A stretch of 64,000 bases of DNA from Arctopsyche grandis (GCF_051622035.1 NC_135356.1:7476579-7540578), one strand, 5' to 3'. Positions 1 to 11,867 are shown, counted from the stretch's first letter. Program-made: numbers and translations. The notes: generated from the letters alone by a model not told the origin.

Positions 1-1077
1 AATATTTTGATTTGAGACTAATTAATACAACAGGGGTTGGGGGGATTTTATGTTTCGAAAAAAATAGAGCTAGATGCCGACAATTTAGCAGCACACCTTT
101 GGTTATAATGAGATGAATTTCAATTCACACTGTTATTAATTTATTGTAAATTTGTAGAAGTGAACAACCCCTGCATATTACGGTCATGAGGTGTACGAAA
201 ATATCTCGGCAAAGTTTCACTTCGGTATGTTCCAAATAATGTTAATAGTACCAATAAGCACATTAGTATATATTTAAAAAAATAATATTTGATATTTTAA
301 ATTGTTACAGATGGTTAGTTCATCTTGGTCATATTTTACTCTTCTCAGAACAATGTACGGTGATGCAGAAATTTCGTAAAAATACTTACAATATTATACA
401 TATGTACATATGTATGTATGTATGATAATATCACGTATAATATAAATGTTATTGTAGTATTTCAAATAAAATTTATAAAGTAGTGGCACCCCTAGGTTTT
501 TCTGTAGCCCTTTATTTACTACACCGATGTTGCTTTTTTTGGCAAGTCATCGAAGATTCAATAAATTGATTTTAATTATTTTGTTTTATTTCTTATAAAC
601 TATGAATAAATATTATTTTATTTTGTTATGTACATACATATTAATTTACTTTTTTACATACATACATATGTATGTACATCATATGTGCTATTATTGCTAT
701 GTGCCATATGTGATATTTTCTGGAAATAGGGCTATTTTTCCGGGTCGATAAATGGTACCCATAAATAGCTCACTACTTTTGTAAGTTCATCCCTATGTCC
801 TACTCTATTCACCGACAAAAAATAATGCAACACTATTCTTTCAATCGTCTTAAAAATAAAAGTGAAACGATAGAAATGAATTTGCTCCCGAATTACGTTC
901 AGCGTAGACGTCTTTCTCTGTATTTAAATTAAAATAACATTTTTTTATTATTACGTTAGCTTTACTATATTTTGTGTAATGTAAGTTGTAAGTTGTAACA
1001 ATGTAAGTTGGTGATTCATTTGTAAAAAAATTTCGTTAATTTATGTTTTAAATTGCTTGTGAGTTTAACAATACATA
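1..1077. other. Gene-free AT-rich stretch
   Basis: No coding region, RNA gene or clear transposon end is visible. It holds alternating TACATA/TATGTA microsatellite clusters near 395-425 and 650-680 and otherwise unremarkable AT-rich DNA. Confidence 0.6.
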
Positions 1078-1285
1078 GATGAAGTTATGTGATCATGCGA
1101 AAATTCGAACTCGAGATATTGACTGATAATCGTACTGAGAATCGATCGATTTGGGTGATCTTTTGAACACCGTTCGTCCTTTCGAAGAACTGAAAATTAT
1201 AATCGAATTCTTATATGAACGAAAATAGTACCTCTCCTTATATGTAGGTGTACTTTTTTTAAGTTTTTCAATTCAATTACCTCAA
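1078..1285 (+). repeat. Dispersed repeat, copy 1 (mate at 14041-14330)
   Basis: This stretch closely matches 14041-14330. Shared blocks include GATGAAGTTNTGTGATNATG, a run ending in CTCGAGAT, TTTTGAACACCGTT, and TACCTCCCCTTATA-like sequence followed by an A/T tract. A third, more diverged match begins near 60996. No coding potential is visible and no ends could be fixed, so the class is unknown. Confidence 0.6.
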
Positions 1286-1870
1286 TTACATATTCGACTT
1301 CATCGCGAGAGAACGACAACTGCATATATTCCTATGGATAAGATTCACCTCTGAAGATCTCCGTCATCATCCCTATGATGCAAAACGTGAATCATCTCGA
1401 ATGAATCTACCACGGATAGATACGTCACCATCCAAGGTTGAACAAAAGTAAACAACGATAAATTTCGATCGGTCAAATGAATGCATACACATGTGCTCGT
1501 ATGCCAAACGGTCGCAGACTCTTTCAGACCCTTGCAGGTGATCTTCGACCGACGTTGCATTACATATGTATGTATGTATGTGTATAGGATGTGTCTGGAA
1601 CACTTTTCAGCCTTTTCAGTGTGTCGCCTGAAACATAATACGTGATGGGGCAGCTACTACTACCGCCACACTCCGATTTTATTTTAGACGCGTTTTCTCA
1701 TCGGCCTTATTTATAGCATCGGGCTTGCGCAACGACAACGAATGCATCGCAATTTCAATTTGGTCGATTTGCATCGAAGATTCCTTGATTTTTCTCGAAA
1801 GTGCCAACGCCTCTTGCGGTAAAACGACCCAATTGTGAAGATTGATGTTGACCTAATATGTATTTATTTA
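1286..1870. other. Gene-free stretch
   Basis: Only short chance reading frames are present and no element boundary was recognised. Confidence 0.5.
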
Positions 1871-1878
1871 TTTTACAC

Positions 1879-2506
1879 TAGATGAACCCGCCGTGTGTTG
1901 CAATGCCACAATAACGCTTGCAATTCCCGTTCCCGAGCCTACTTCGCCGCGCCTACCTCGCACATTCGGGTGCGAGGTAGGCGCGGCGCGATTATTGTCA
2001 CACTCGCGGCGTAATGTGTTGAAGGCGGGAGGATAGCTTTACTTTTATTAAGAGTTTTTTTTCACAGTAATCTTCCCGGACATGCATGCAACAAATCCTG
2101 AAATTTCCATCGTAATCGGTTCAGTGGTTTAGGAGCCATGCGTTGCAATGCCAACCTGCAATTAAATGCAAACATGCGTTGCAACGCCAACAACCCGGCA
2201 TGCGTTGCAACGCCACAATAACGCATGCAATTCCCGTTGCCGTTCTCGTTCCCGTTCCTGTTCTCGTTCCCGTTCTCGTTCCCGTTTTTGGTCTCATTCC
2301 CGTTCCCATTTGTCGGAAAAATGCAGACAGCGAACACATTTGAAATTATTGCGTTGCCATGACACTCATTCCTGTTTTTCCCGTTTCCGTTCCCGTTTTT
2401 TTTTCACAGTAATCTTCCCGGACACTCATACAACAAATACTGAAAGTTACATCGTAATCGGTTCAGTGGTTTAGGAGCCTATTCGAGACACACACACACA
2501 TTCATT
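1879..2506 (+). repeat. CCCGTT-repeat dispersed element, two overlapping copies
   Basis: Two head-to-tail copies (about 1879-2135 and 2136-2506) of a noncoding element. Each starts near CTAG..GAACCCG and GCGTTGCAATGCCACAATAA, continues through degenerate CCCGTT/CTCGTT hexamers, and carries a conserved 3' block containing TTCACAGTAATCTTCCCGGA and ATCGTAATCGGTTCAGTGGT. It ends in GA/CA-rich then TA-rich DNA. The arginine/serine-rich reading frames here are only translations of the hexamer and are not treated as genes. The first copy carries an inserted GC-rich hairpin. The class is unknown; a non-autonomous retroelement is the likeliest reading because of the simple-sequence tail. Confidence 0.7.
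1945..1988. repeat. Perfect 19-bp-stem GC-rich hairpin
   Basis: The left arm 1945-1963 is the exact reverse complement of the right arm 1970-1988, around the 6-base loop ATTCGG. The arms are much more GC-rich than their surroundings and sit between the head and tail of a CCCGTT element, where other copies have no such sequence. Confidence 0.85.
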
Positions 2507-2650
<144 letters not shown>

Positions 2651-2714
2651 ACACCGAATCCATGAAATTGTCTATTACAAGCATTCGGCAAGAGAATTGC
2701 CGAATGCGTGAAAA

Positions 2715-2775
<61 letters not shown>

Positions 2776-2832
2776 TATAAACTCCAATGCGCTTTACCTG
2801 CCAATCACAAACTATGCAGCATTTTTATTACA

Positions 2833-3227
2833 TACTAGCCGAACCCGGCATGCGTTGCAATGCCAGAATAAGGCATGCAATTTTCGTTCCCGTTGCGTTC
2901 CGGTTACAAGTGATGGTTGGTGCTCTACTAACGTCTCTTCAACGCCGTGTCGTCATAAACCAACTGGTAACGTGGTTACCAACGAACAGATTTCCTTGAC
3001 TACACAATGGCGCTTCAAATTTTCGCATTCGTAATGTCGGTAAAATCGTAATTACGAATATTATTATTAAGAGGTTTTTTCCCGTTTTTTTTCTTCACAG
3101 TAAGCTTCCCGGACATGCATACAACAAATCCTGAAAGTTCTATCGTAATCGGTTGAGTCATTTAGGAGCCTATACGAGGCAGACAGACAGACAGTTTTAT
3201 ATATTTATATATATATATATACATATA
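2833..3227 (+). mobile_element. CCCGTT element inserted in SINE tail
   Basis: The element begins at ACTAGCCGAACCCGGCATGC and ends in a TATATATACATATA run. It splits SINE sequence that is continuous at the 18856-19010 copy, so both borders can be read to within a few bases. It contains TTCCCGGACATGCATACAAC and AATCGGTTGAGTCATTTAGG, characteristic of the family. Confidence 0.75.
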
Positions 3228-3307
3228 TAGAAGTCGCTGAATTACGAAACAGAGAAATTAACGAGACATCTATGAATTTTAAACTTGTAAATAAATTTTT
3301 TTGTAAA

Positions 3308-3787
3308 CTAGCTGAATCCGACATGCGTTTCAATGCCACAATAACGCATGCAATTTCCGTTCCCGTTCCCGTTTATTGATGTGTTTCGATAAGTGAATGT
3401 TTCAGTTTCAAATTAATACTTAATTATCAAATTAAATTACAGTAATGATAATTTTTCGAAAAAACGCATGCGGCTAACATATTTGAAACCATTCATTTAT
3501 TTGTTTATTTTACCCTAACAACGCAGGTGGCGGCGCGAACACATTTGAAATTATTGCGTTGCAATGCCACTCATTCCTGCTTTCCCGTTCCCGTTACCGT
3601 TTTTGGGCGATTTTTTTTACATAAACTATCGTGGGCATACACACAATAACTCATGTAAGTTTCATCGCAATCGGTTGAATGATATAGGAATGCATACGTG
3701 ACAGACATACAGACAAACATTGATTTTTACAAACCTCCTTTACGTTTCACACGGTCTTCGTTTATTATACATATATACGTACATAGA
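3308..3787 (+). mobile_element. CCCGTT element, second insertion into the same SINE
   Basis: The 5' end reads AACTAGCTGAATCCGACATG and the 3' part reads CATCGCAATCGGTTGAATGA followed by ACAGACATACAGACA. It is more diverged than its neighbours, having lost most of the hexamer array. The SINE resumes at ATCATACTCAAATAGTGG. Confidence 0.65.
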
Positions 3788-4737
3788 TAAATCATACTCA
3801 AATAGTGGTTACATAGTGGGTAAGATGAGTTTTTAGCCAATTAAATGGAGGAACCGTTTCAACAACGGAATCAGCAAAAATTGGCAAACTATAATAAGAA
3901 ACGATTGACTTGGAGTCACAAATATTCAAGTCTGATCAGCAGCATTACAGATAATATACTCCAAATGAAGTATTTTCAATCGAGGTCAATTCACGGGATA
4001 GAACCCGGCCACCTGTCGGTGCTAGACAAAAGCACAACAACCGAGCCATGCTGCTGTATATGTATGTATGCATATATTTTAGAGAAGCACTCAAAATAAA
4101 TGCATGCATATGTAATAGTTGATTAGCTCTCATTCGAATTTGAATCTTATTGGGAAGAGTTTTGAATATTTCGGTTTGTTAGTGAAATCGAGCTCTTTTT
4201 GAATTATGTGAGATGAAATCATGTCACTGTATGTACATACATATGTAGGTACATATGTAATACAAACATATACGTATGTATACTACAAGTACGTTATTGA
4301 TCTCGTCAATGTCCGGTTGATATTATAGAACTTTTTTATCGTATTGATTATCGAACCGGTTATCGTTTTCAGCGAAACGAAAAAAATAAAGAATCTGATA
4401 TACGTTTCGTTTTGATAAATAATTAATAATTTTTAAAAAAATGGGTCTATGTACTTATAAAGGTTGGCTTTCGCAAAACTTTTATCAGGTAATAATTGTT
4501 GACATGTAACACAATTACTTGAAGAGAAACACATTATTTATGTATTCGATATATTATTATAATTCCGATTAAATTTATAATTTAAATTAACTGAGATCCA
4601 ATCGTTTTCAAAGAAATGTATAGCGAACTTTTGAATTGGAAAGAAAATGAACGAGTGAACTACAATAAATCAGATATTAGCAAAATATTATTTTTATTAT
4701 AAATGAAAAGAATCGTGAAATTTTGTCGGAACATCTT

Positions 4738-5250
4738 TATAGTCGATCCGATTAGCGTGAGACTTACGAGAACCGAGCATGCTGTCGCATTCGTGCACTG
4801 TATTGTAACGTTGTAAAGGACGTAAAATAATTTCTTTACTTTTTTTAATTATTTCCTATTTAACTATATAATATTATTACAATACAATTCAATACAAGGT
4901 CTTTAATAATATTACTGTAAGTTTTGCTGTTCATATGTAACAAGACGTTGACAGTTACTTTTACCGACTAAAAATATAAATTTCCATTAATACAAAATAT
5001 ATACGTATTCCATAAATAAAGAAATAATATCAACAGCAATTTTATATTAAAATCTCATGTATGTAAATATTTTAAAATACGAAACACGAACTCAAAACTA
5101 ACATAAAATGAAATTAAAATTCTACCGACCGCTATACGCACGAACTATGTTGTATTTCTTGACCAAAATGCAATGCGAAACTGAAACGAAATGTAATTGG
5201 CCATCCCGGAATGAGTGGAGGGGGGGGGGGGTGAATGTCTGTATAAACCT
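4738..5250 (+). repeat. Dispersed repeat, mate at 24943-25640
   Basis: Both loci share GTGAGACTT, GAGCATGCTGTCGCATTCGT, GGACGTAAAATAATTT and ATATATACGTATTCCATAAA. Further on they share GACCGCTATACGCA and TTGACCAAAAT, and both end in a G-tract with GGTGAAT (a run of 13 Gs here from about 5220). The internal length differs by about 180 bp. No coding capacity or TIR is evident. Confidence 0.7.
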
Positions 5251-5399
5251 CCCAAAAAAGAGGAAAAAGGAACGACGGATCTTATCTGAAATATTTAACA
5301 CGAAAATATTTACATTGTTAATAATTTATTTACAAAGCAAAGTAAATGTTTTTTTTTATTTTATTATAGTGCATTGTTAAAATTAATCTAAAAAAAAAT

Positions 5400-5485
5400 G
5401 TATATTGTAGATGTTTGTAATTGGCCAGGAAGTCGCATTGGGGTTTACCTGTTAGGCCTTCTATTTATGTAAAAATAAAATCCTG
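5400..5485 (+). repeat. SINE 3' tail fragment
   Basis: Carries the conserved SINE tail TTGTAATTGGCCAGGAAG, GCATTGGGGTTTACCTGT and TAGGCCTTCT, then an A-rich end. There is no head, so it is a 5'-truncated copy. Confidence 0.8.
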
Positions 5486-5756
5486 TCCTATTTAATTATA
5501 TAAATTTGAATTTACAGCATCTCACAATTTGTCGATATTTAAAAATGCTGAATAAATTTATCCAAAGATGTCAATATGGTGATTGTAATAATATTTATAT
5601 ACAATGTTGATCATAAATATGTAGATATCGTGTTTGTAAAAATTGATGTATGTATGTATACTTGTATAAATAAATAAATGAATCACTTTAATGTAACCGC
5701 TTTTTTTAAGTGCGTACATAAATATGTATTTTAAAAATTTAATTTAATTTAATTAA

Positions 5757-6145
5757 CCGGCAGCGTGTACTAGTGATTAGCATATATGCTTTCGAACGTG
5801 GTCACGGGTTCGAGTACCACTGGTTACAGCTGGTCACACCTTGATCTGTAATCTTTACCCGTTTCTCAAAATTTTGGAGTTTTTAACATCTCAAATTTCG
5901 TTGATTCGCATAAAAATGCTGTAAATTTGTGCATAAATATTTCGCAAATTTTGAGTTTTCAGAATATGACGATTTATATTAAAAAAATGCTCCGAAAATA
6001 TAAGTATATCGAAAATTTACCAATAGATGTCTCTATGATGCTTTGTTAAACTTATTCTAATAATTGTACATATATTGATGTTTTTCATTGGCCAGGAAGA
6101 CGCATTGAGGTTTACCTGTTAGGCCTTCTTGGTATATACATATAT
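5757..6145 (+). mobile_element. tRNA-derived SINE, near full length
   Basis: The head carries GTGGTCACGGGTTCGAGTAC, with a good RNA polymerase III B-box (GGTTCGAGTACC) and an A-box-like ACTAGTGATTAGC. The body and the tail ATTGGCCAGGAAG..CCTGTTAGGCCTTCTTGG follow, then a TA-rich 3' end. The head resembles the minus-strand copy at 44325-44553 more than that at 24233, suggesting two subfamilies. Confidence 0.8.
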
Positions 6146-6149
6146 ATAT

Positions 6150-7223
6150 ATGTTACAGTGAAATTATATTTCAAGTGAAAATACATTTTCACTGACGTTT
6201 CAGTGAAATCATAACAAGTTACATTTGATTGTATTCATTTAAGATTAGATTGTTAGGGTTGGTATTATTTAAGTTAGGTTAGGATAGGTTAGGTTAAGTA
6301 AGGGTTGGCCCAATTCATTTACGGTTGGGTTGTTATTATAGGCCGGCGGTACTTTGCGCCGTTCATTGTTCATTGTTCGCCGTGCTTTGTTCATTTTTAT
6401 TTTTATTTTATTTATATATATTTTAGCTATCAAGCTAATTTAAAAATACATCTTAATTATTATACTTAACTCTAAAATTTATAATTAACTTATACATATG
6501 TACTGTCCCTCACAGAGGTGTCTCTTCGCACCTCGCAGGAATGCATCCATGTTTTTAGCAGACCTGATGCACTCAGGGAGGGCATTATACATGAGCACAC
6601 CCCTGTGAAAAACACCCCCAGCCGTCTTATTCTTTCTTACTCTACTTACAACTAGTTTGTCCTTATTTCTAGTGTATGTTAATCTCTATTCCTTATTATA
6701 TAATCATCAAAATACTTAGGTAATAACTTATGATCTAACTTATAAACAAAAGACAATGTACTAATGTTTAGACTAATTATAATACTCATCCATCCTAATT
6801 CATCTAACATACTTCCAATACTCTTAAATCTACTCACATTCAAAATACCTCTCATAGCTTTATTCTGTATTTTTTGCATTTTTTCTAAATCTTGGCCACT
6901 AAACAAATTAAGCACAGTGGCACAATAAGCCACATGTGGCAAGACAATTGAATTAAGCACTATAAAATTTATGGTGAACCTTTTTGTTTTTTTTTTGCTC
7001 TATAGCTTTGTAGTTTGCCCCGTGTCCTGGAAAATAGACCCAAAACGCCCTGTTTCCTGGAAAAAGCACGCTTTCGCGCCTATCTATCGTTGTTAGGGTT
7101 AAATTTATAGAGTTAAACGTTGTAAAATCATTGTTTGATACATTTTCACTGCTTAAATTGGGGAAAATATGTTTTCACTAGTGAAAATATATTTTCACTT
7201 GAAATATTCTTTCACTGTAACAT
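6150..7223. mobile_element. TIR element (GTTACAGTGAAA family) with LINE inside
   Basis: The left end reads ATGTTACAGTGAAATTATAT then TTCAAGTGAAAATACATTTT. The right end is its reverse complement over about 45 bp with few differences, ending CACTGTAACAT. Inside are a GGTTAGG-like run near 6264-6300 and a LINE fragment at 6395-6975. No transposase is present. Related ends occur at 11868, 12434 and 14367-14803, where an integrase-like remnant lies inside. Confidence 0.75.
6395..6975 (-). pseudogene. LINE reverse-transcriptase C-terminal fragment
   Basis: The minus strand encodes about 93 residues with LPHVAYCATV, KMQKIQNKAMRGILN and LSFVYKLDHKLLP, the pattern of the region downstream of the RT domain in jockey/CR1-type non-LTR elements. 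The 3' side (lower coordinates) runs through a short 3' UTR to a T-rich tract (an A tail on the minus strand) near 6395-6415. The copy is 5'-truncated and non-functional. Confidence 0.7.
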
Positions 7224-7340
7224 ATACAACATGCAATAATTAGTATATTGGTATGTAAAAATGAAATGTACGTACTTAAAAATGAAATGTATGTATGTAC
7301 GATATATGTATACAAAACCATAAAGTTTATCGTTAAAATT

Positions 7341-7388
7341 GCAGATCTAAATCCAACTCTCGGCGAACTAGGTTGGATTTAGATCTGC
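7341..7388. repeat. Perfect 17-bp-stem hairpin
   Basis: GCAGATCTAAATCCAAC at 7341-7357 is repeated in exact reverse complement at 7372-7388 around a 14-base loop. Surrounding DNA up to about 8180 has no recognisable gene; a T-tract at 7560-7577 and TACATA clusters near 7770-7800 are the only other structures seen. Confidence 0.8.
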
Positions 7389-8184
7389 GATGAATCACGG
7401 AAATATTTCGCTCGGACTTGGTTCACTTTTATGCGATTCGTCCGCACGAGAAGAAAACCTCCTACGCGTATTAGTTTGAATGAGTCGCGCGGAAAACACG
7501 CGTTCTCTCGAATTTACGTGTCGTTATAAAATTAAACAAAACTACAAGCGCATATATTGTTTTTTTTTTTTTTTTTTGATATGAAAACAATAAGAATAAA
7601 TCAAAGCGGACGCGTTCAAACGTCCGAATATTTAATTCCGTGCTGAATTTCACGTCTCCCCGTTGATTAATAATATCTCGTATGAGAAACGATGCGTGTC
7701 CCCATTTCTATGGGACGGTTTTAAACATCCAATCGGCGAATCTGGAGATGTACGATGGACGTGTATCTACATACATATGTATGTACATACATACATACAT
7801 CCGTATGCATGCATGTAAATACGACAAAGTAATGGCAGAATATTAATAACCAAATGGACTAATGCATACAGACATGTATTAATATATTTTAAATAAATAT
7901 TGACTTCATATACATGTGTATTATGAAATTGTAATTTTTGTTCGATAGCGAAATTGAGCCATAGCTAAATTGATATAAGATTTACGGTTTATTCATACTG
8001 GTGCAGCACAGAGCGGCAACTGCACGTAAGCAGCAGTACGAAAAGTGTTCTTTGGTACATTCTATACGGATTCATCACTACATTCTATAGAAAAAATATG
8101 AAAATTACAAAGCAGTCACTCATTTCTCGTCCAAGTAAAGTATTGCTCTACATATACATATGTATACTGAAGACTGAAACACTA

Positions 8185-8684
8185 CATTGACTGGCAAATT
8201 CCGGAAGAGCGAGCCGGATTTACTAAAGGCAAAGGCACACGAGAACAAATTTTAAATAAACGACAAATAATCGAGATACACAAGTCGAGAATTCAAGGTT
8301 CCTGTAATACTTTGCTTCATAGATTGCACAAAAGATTTTGAATGTGTCAATTGGAACTGCCCATGGAAGCTCTTGGAAGAGATAGGTGTCCCAAAACGAC
8401 TAATAATACTCATTCATCTAATATATAATTTCGAAAGAGACTTTGCATATATGTACATATGTAACATTGGTTGGTTGGTTCGGAAACAACACTTTCGATT
8501 TTTTTTTTTTGATTCATTGGCGCCGATTCGATTTCTTTTCGATTCAAAGGATTTGAAAGCCCCGGGGGGCGGTGGCCCAGGGGGTGAAGTCCCGAGGGGT
8601 GCCGGGGGTGAAGGCGCCTTCGCGCCGGAACGAAGGCGCCGGGGGAGCTGCTAGATTCTGGTATACATATAATTTCATATATAA

Positions 8685-8769
<85 letters not shown>

Positions 8770-9060
8770 TGTCTACTGATATTTGTTTATATGCATATAT
8801 GGGAAATACATATTGAGAAGAGTACTCGATGGATGGGAAGATGGAATAACAATAGGTGGCAGAAAGATTTCTAACATAAGATTCGCGGACGACAAGACGT
8901 TAATTGACAGCAATGAGAATGAAATGGCTGAACTACTTGTAGAATAGAAATAGAGAGTAGACACCTGGATCAGAGATAAACAAAAATCCTATTCGTTGAC
9001 AGATTCGAGACTCTTATAAAGTTCAACGCTCTAAAAGACTATGAGGAAGTCGACGACTTT
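8185..9060 (+). pseudogene. Non-LTR retrotransposon RT fragment, broken
   Basis: Frame-shifted pieces encode RT motifs: IPEERAGFTKGKGTREQILN (near 8193-8252), then ILCFIDCTKDFECVNWN and LLEEIGVPKRLIILI. After a gap come RRVLDGWEDGITIGGRKIS, IRFADDKTLI (the FADD catalytic box, near 8880) and NALKDYEEVDDFI (to about 9060). Between the halves, 8465-8770 is a GC-rich segment plus a (TA)n tract where the RT core should be. Clade not determined; several stops and shifts make it dead. Confidence 0.75.
8540..8652. repeat. GC-rich insert with hairpin inside LINE fragment
   Basis: A GC-rich block of Gly/Pro-type simple sequence occurs in otherwise AT-rich DNA. It includes a 10-bp perfect stem, GGCGCCTTCG at 8613-8622 against 8631-8640, with an 8-base loop. 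It is followed by a (TA)n tract at about 8687-8768. Confidence 0.6.
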
Positions 9061-9248
9061 ATCGCCAATTGGAAATCCGCAGAATAGTAAGCCATTATAT
9101 AATATATAAGTATGTAAGCCGATTTTGCATTGCACTTGTCTGAACGTGCTCTGCTGTATAGTAGGAATATTAGTATTTTCCGTGCACTGCTGTGCTGGAC
9201 AGTTGCCTCACAATAGTATGAATAGACCTTTAAACTGTGTACGTATGT

Positions 9249-11032
9249 CAGCGGTTTCCAAACTCGGAGGCGCGCCTCCCAGGGGAGGCGCGGACTATTG
9301 CCAGGGGAGGCGCCAAAACTTTTTAATAAAAAAATAATTTTCATACCATAATATCTACAAATAAATAAAACTTCATATCGTAACTTAACAGTAAAAATTC
9401 AATGCATGAATGTTTATTATTATTTTTCTTTCATTTTTATATATACATTTAATTCCTATAAAAATTATCCGGAGAAGAAGATTTTAAAAATTGTGCCTTT
9501 GCAAACGGTCTGTTTTAAAAACGCTAAAGATGCCCATTTAATTGCATTTGTTCGATATGTCGCGGATAATATATATTAGAAGATATATTATTTTGCAAAC
9601 ACATTCTTGGGAAGACCACATCCATTGAAATTTTTAATATAATAGACAGTTTTGTTGAAGAAAACGACATAAAGTGAAATAATTGCGTTGTGAACGACAT
9701 AAAATAATAATTGGACTGTGTACCGACGGAGCTCACTCAATGTCCGGACACAAAGCAGGTCTTAAAGCATTGATCAAAAAGGAAGCACCACATGCTATCT
9801 GGACACACTGTCTGATTCTCAGAGCAGCTCTTTTGTCAAAAAATATGAGCGAAGAACTGAACAGCATTTTTAAAAAAGTTATAAAAATTATAAACTACAT
9901 TAAGAATAGTCCTTTGAGAGCAAAGCTGTTTGCAAAGCTGTGTGCTGATATGGAAGCCAATTATACCTCACTTTTGTATTATTGTGAAGTTCGCTGGCTA
10001 TCTCGTGCAAAAATGATTCTAAAGGGTGTTTGAACTCAAAGAAGAAATAGCAACCTTTCTCGAAGAAAACCATCATGAAGAGGCACATTTGTGGATGAAC
10101 GATAATTTTATTGTTAAACTTGCCTATTTGGTTGAAATTTTTGGAAAATTGAGCGGTTTAAATAATTCAATGCAGGGATCACAAATACACCCACTTGTTC
10201 AAAAAGACAACGAAAAGCTTTCATTAAAAAATAAAAGTTATGGAAATCAAATTTACAAAAGAATGGGTTGGATAGGTTTTCACTTTCCAAAGATTTCTGG
10301 GCCACAGCCAATATTGAAGCAAGTAAAAATATTTTTACCGACCACTTGGATGTTTTAGTGCTGCATTTTTCCAATTATTTCAAAGACCTTGATTTCTCAA
10401 AGTTTTTGTGGATACAGAATCCATTTAACTACAACGAAGAAGACGAATTCGAGCTGACAACCATCGAAAAATAAAAATTGATAGAATTATCATACGATAG
10501 CTCACTAAAACAAAAGTTTCAAAATTAAACCATAATTAAATTTTGGATGAACTTAGTGGAGAGTATGAATCTTTGTATTGCAAAGAAATGCAAGTTCTGC
10601 TACTGTTCGTAACATCTTATTTATGCGAAACGGGCTTTTCGGCACTAGCTGCAATGAAAACCAAATATCGAGCCAGGTTAATAGTCGAAAAGGAGTTACG
10701 AGTGGCACTCTCCATATTGCCCCCAAGATTTGATAAAATTTGTGCCAATAAACAACAACATCCTTCGCATTCAATTTTGATGTGTTAGATGTAGTTTAAT
10801 TAGTAATTTAATATAAAAATAAATATATGTACGTGTTCGTATAAATTTATGCTATAGTAAAACCTTTTTATTATTCTGTCTATTGTAGAGTTCAGTATTT
10901 TATTTTTAAATAAAGGTTTATTATTTAAAACGTATCTATATTATTATATCTTTTAAAAAATAAAAGGTAGGGAGGCGCGGAAAAAAAAAATTTTTTAGGG
11001 AGGCGTAGTAGCATAAAGTTTGGAAACCGCTG
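9249..11032 (+). mobile_element. hAT DNA transposon, complete ends, 1784 bp
   Basis: The ends are inverted repeats: CAGCGGTTTCCAAACT at the left and its reverse complement (AGTTTGGAAACCGCTG) at the right. The element is flanked on both sides by the 8-bp direct repeat ACGTATGT (9241-9248 and 11033-11040), the target duplication expected of hAT elements. GGGAGGCGC motifs occur subterminally at both ends. The interior carries a decayed transposase lacking its N-terminal zinc finger. Confidence 0.92.
9570..10787 (+). pseudogene. hAT transposase pseudogene
   Basis: A chain of frames reads GLCTDGAHSMSGHKAGLKAL, then HAIWTHCLILRAALLSKNMS, then YCEVRWLSRAKM; a frameshift near 10030; then EEIATFLEENHHEEAHLW, another shift near 10270, a stop near 10473, and finally SYLCETGFSALAAMKTKYRA (near 10620-10670), the C-terminal dimerisation region. 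This matches the ZBED5/SCAND3-like hAT group. The start of the protein (BED finger, first DDE aspartate region) is missing and there are several breaks, so it is inactive. Confidence 0.85.
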
Positions 11033-11040
11033 ACGTATGT

Positions 11041-11865
11041 ACAAAAGTGAATAAGATAAGCTTACAGATAAATTATGTATGTATGTATATCGGCGAGTTA
11101 AATCAAATCTCCTACCTTCACTGCAACCTGAAAAGTGAAATATAATATTTAAAATTAATATGCATATGATAAAATTAAGTTGCGCACGCAACAATAAAAA
11201 CAATACGAAAATTCACCAGCTGTATTTAGTCTGCATAGCAATAGTTTAAGCGCCTTTGCCAATCATCTACTTCCATTTAAAATGCACATCATTAAACAAA
11301 CACTGATATGATTCAGAGTTATATTTAATTTTAAAATTTAAATTCACTTTATATATCACAAAAACAAATGAATTGATTTTTCCACACGCGAAGGAAAATT
11401 TTAACACGACTGAGTAATTGAAATTATTACGAACAACATGAATTAAAACTACAATACGTAGCTAATAGTTATGCCAATGCGAATGCTATTTTAGTTATGC
11501 CAATGCGAATTAATAGGCCAATGCGAATGATGATTTGTCTGAATCAAATACGCGGATGCTGGATTATTATATTAAATACGCGGATGCTGCATCATAGTAC
11601 CGATTCGCAAACGATAATATCATTGAATGAAAGCATAGTCGACAATTTTCAACTTCTATCGCGGACGATATCATTGTATTGATTGATATTTTTGATAATT
11701 AATTGAAACTTTAAATATTCGCGAGCATATTTTGCCTAGTGTGAGGTACGATCGTTATTTGTCAACTGAAACAGAATAAAAAAAAAACAATTGAATTTTA
11801 CAATTTATTTATTTTATTTATTAACTTAAAGTTCAAATGAACGTACGTATACATATATATTATGT
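11041..11865. other. Gene-free stretch
   Basis: No gene recognised. A short array of related words (CCAATGCGAAT, AATACGCGGATGCTG) between about 11470 and 11595 looks like a degenerate local duplication. Confidence 0.5.
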
Positions 11866-11867
11866 AA

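Larger units (their letters stand above)
2780..4055 (-). mobile_element. tRNA-derived SINE, interrupted twice
   Basis: Three minus-strand pieces (2780-2832, 3228-3307, 3788-4055) are collinear with the intact SINE at 24233-24675. The head at 4055 shows an internal promoter B-box-like GGGTTC and the motif CAGCAGCATGGCTCGG. The tail shows AATGCGC..ACCTG and a block ending CGCTGAATTACG. The gaps are filled exactly by two CCCGTT elements, so a single SINE was hit twice by that family. Confidence 0.75.

Noticed and set aside
2166-2474. Arg/Ser-repeat reading frames (RSRSRSRS) on both strands here and at 18212-18571
   Set aside because: They are translations of the CCCGTT hexamer array in a dispersed repeat; no conservation of frame between copies.
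5757-5850. Possible tRNA gene
   Set aside because: It has a B-box but no foldable acceptor stem or clear anticodon arm, and it is followed by the SINE body and tail found in other copies.
6250-6305. TTAGG-like run (GGTTAGGTTAGGATAGG)
   Set aside because: Too short and irregular to be insect telomeric repeat; it lies inside a TIR element.
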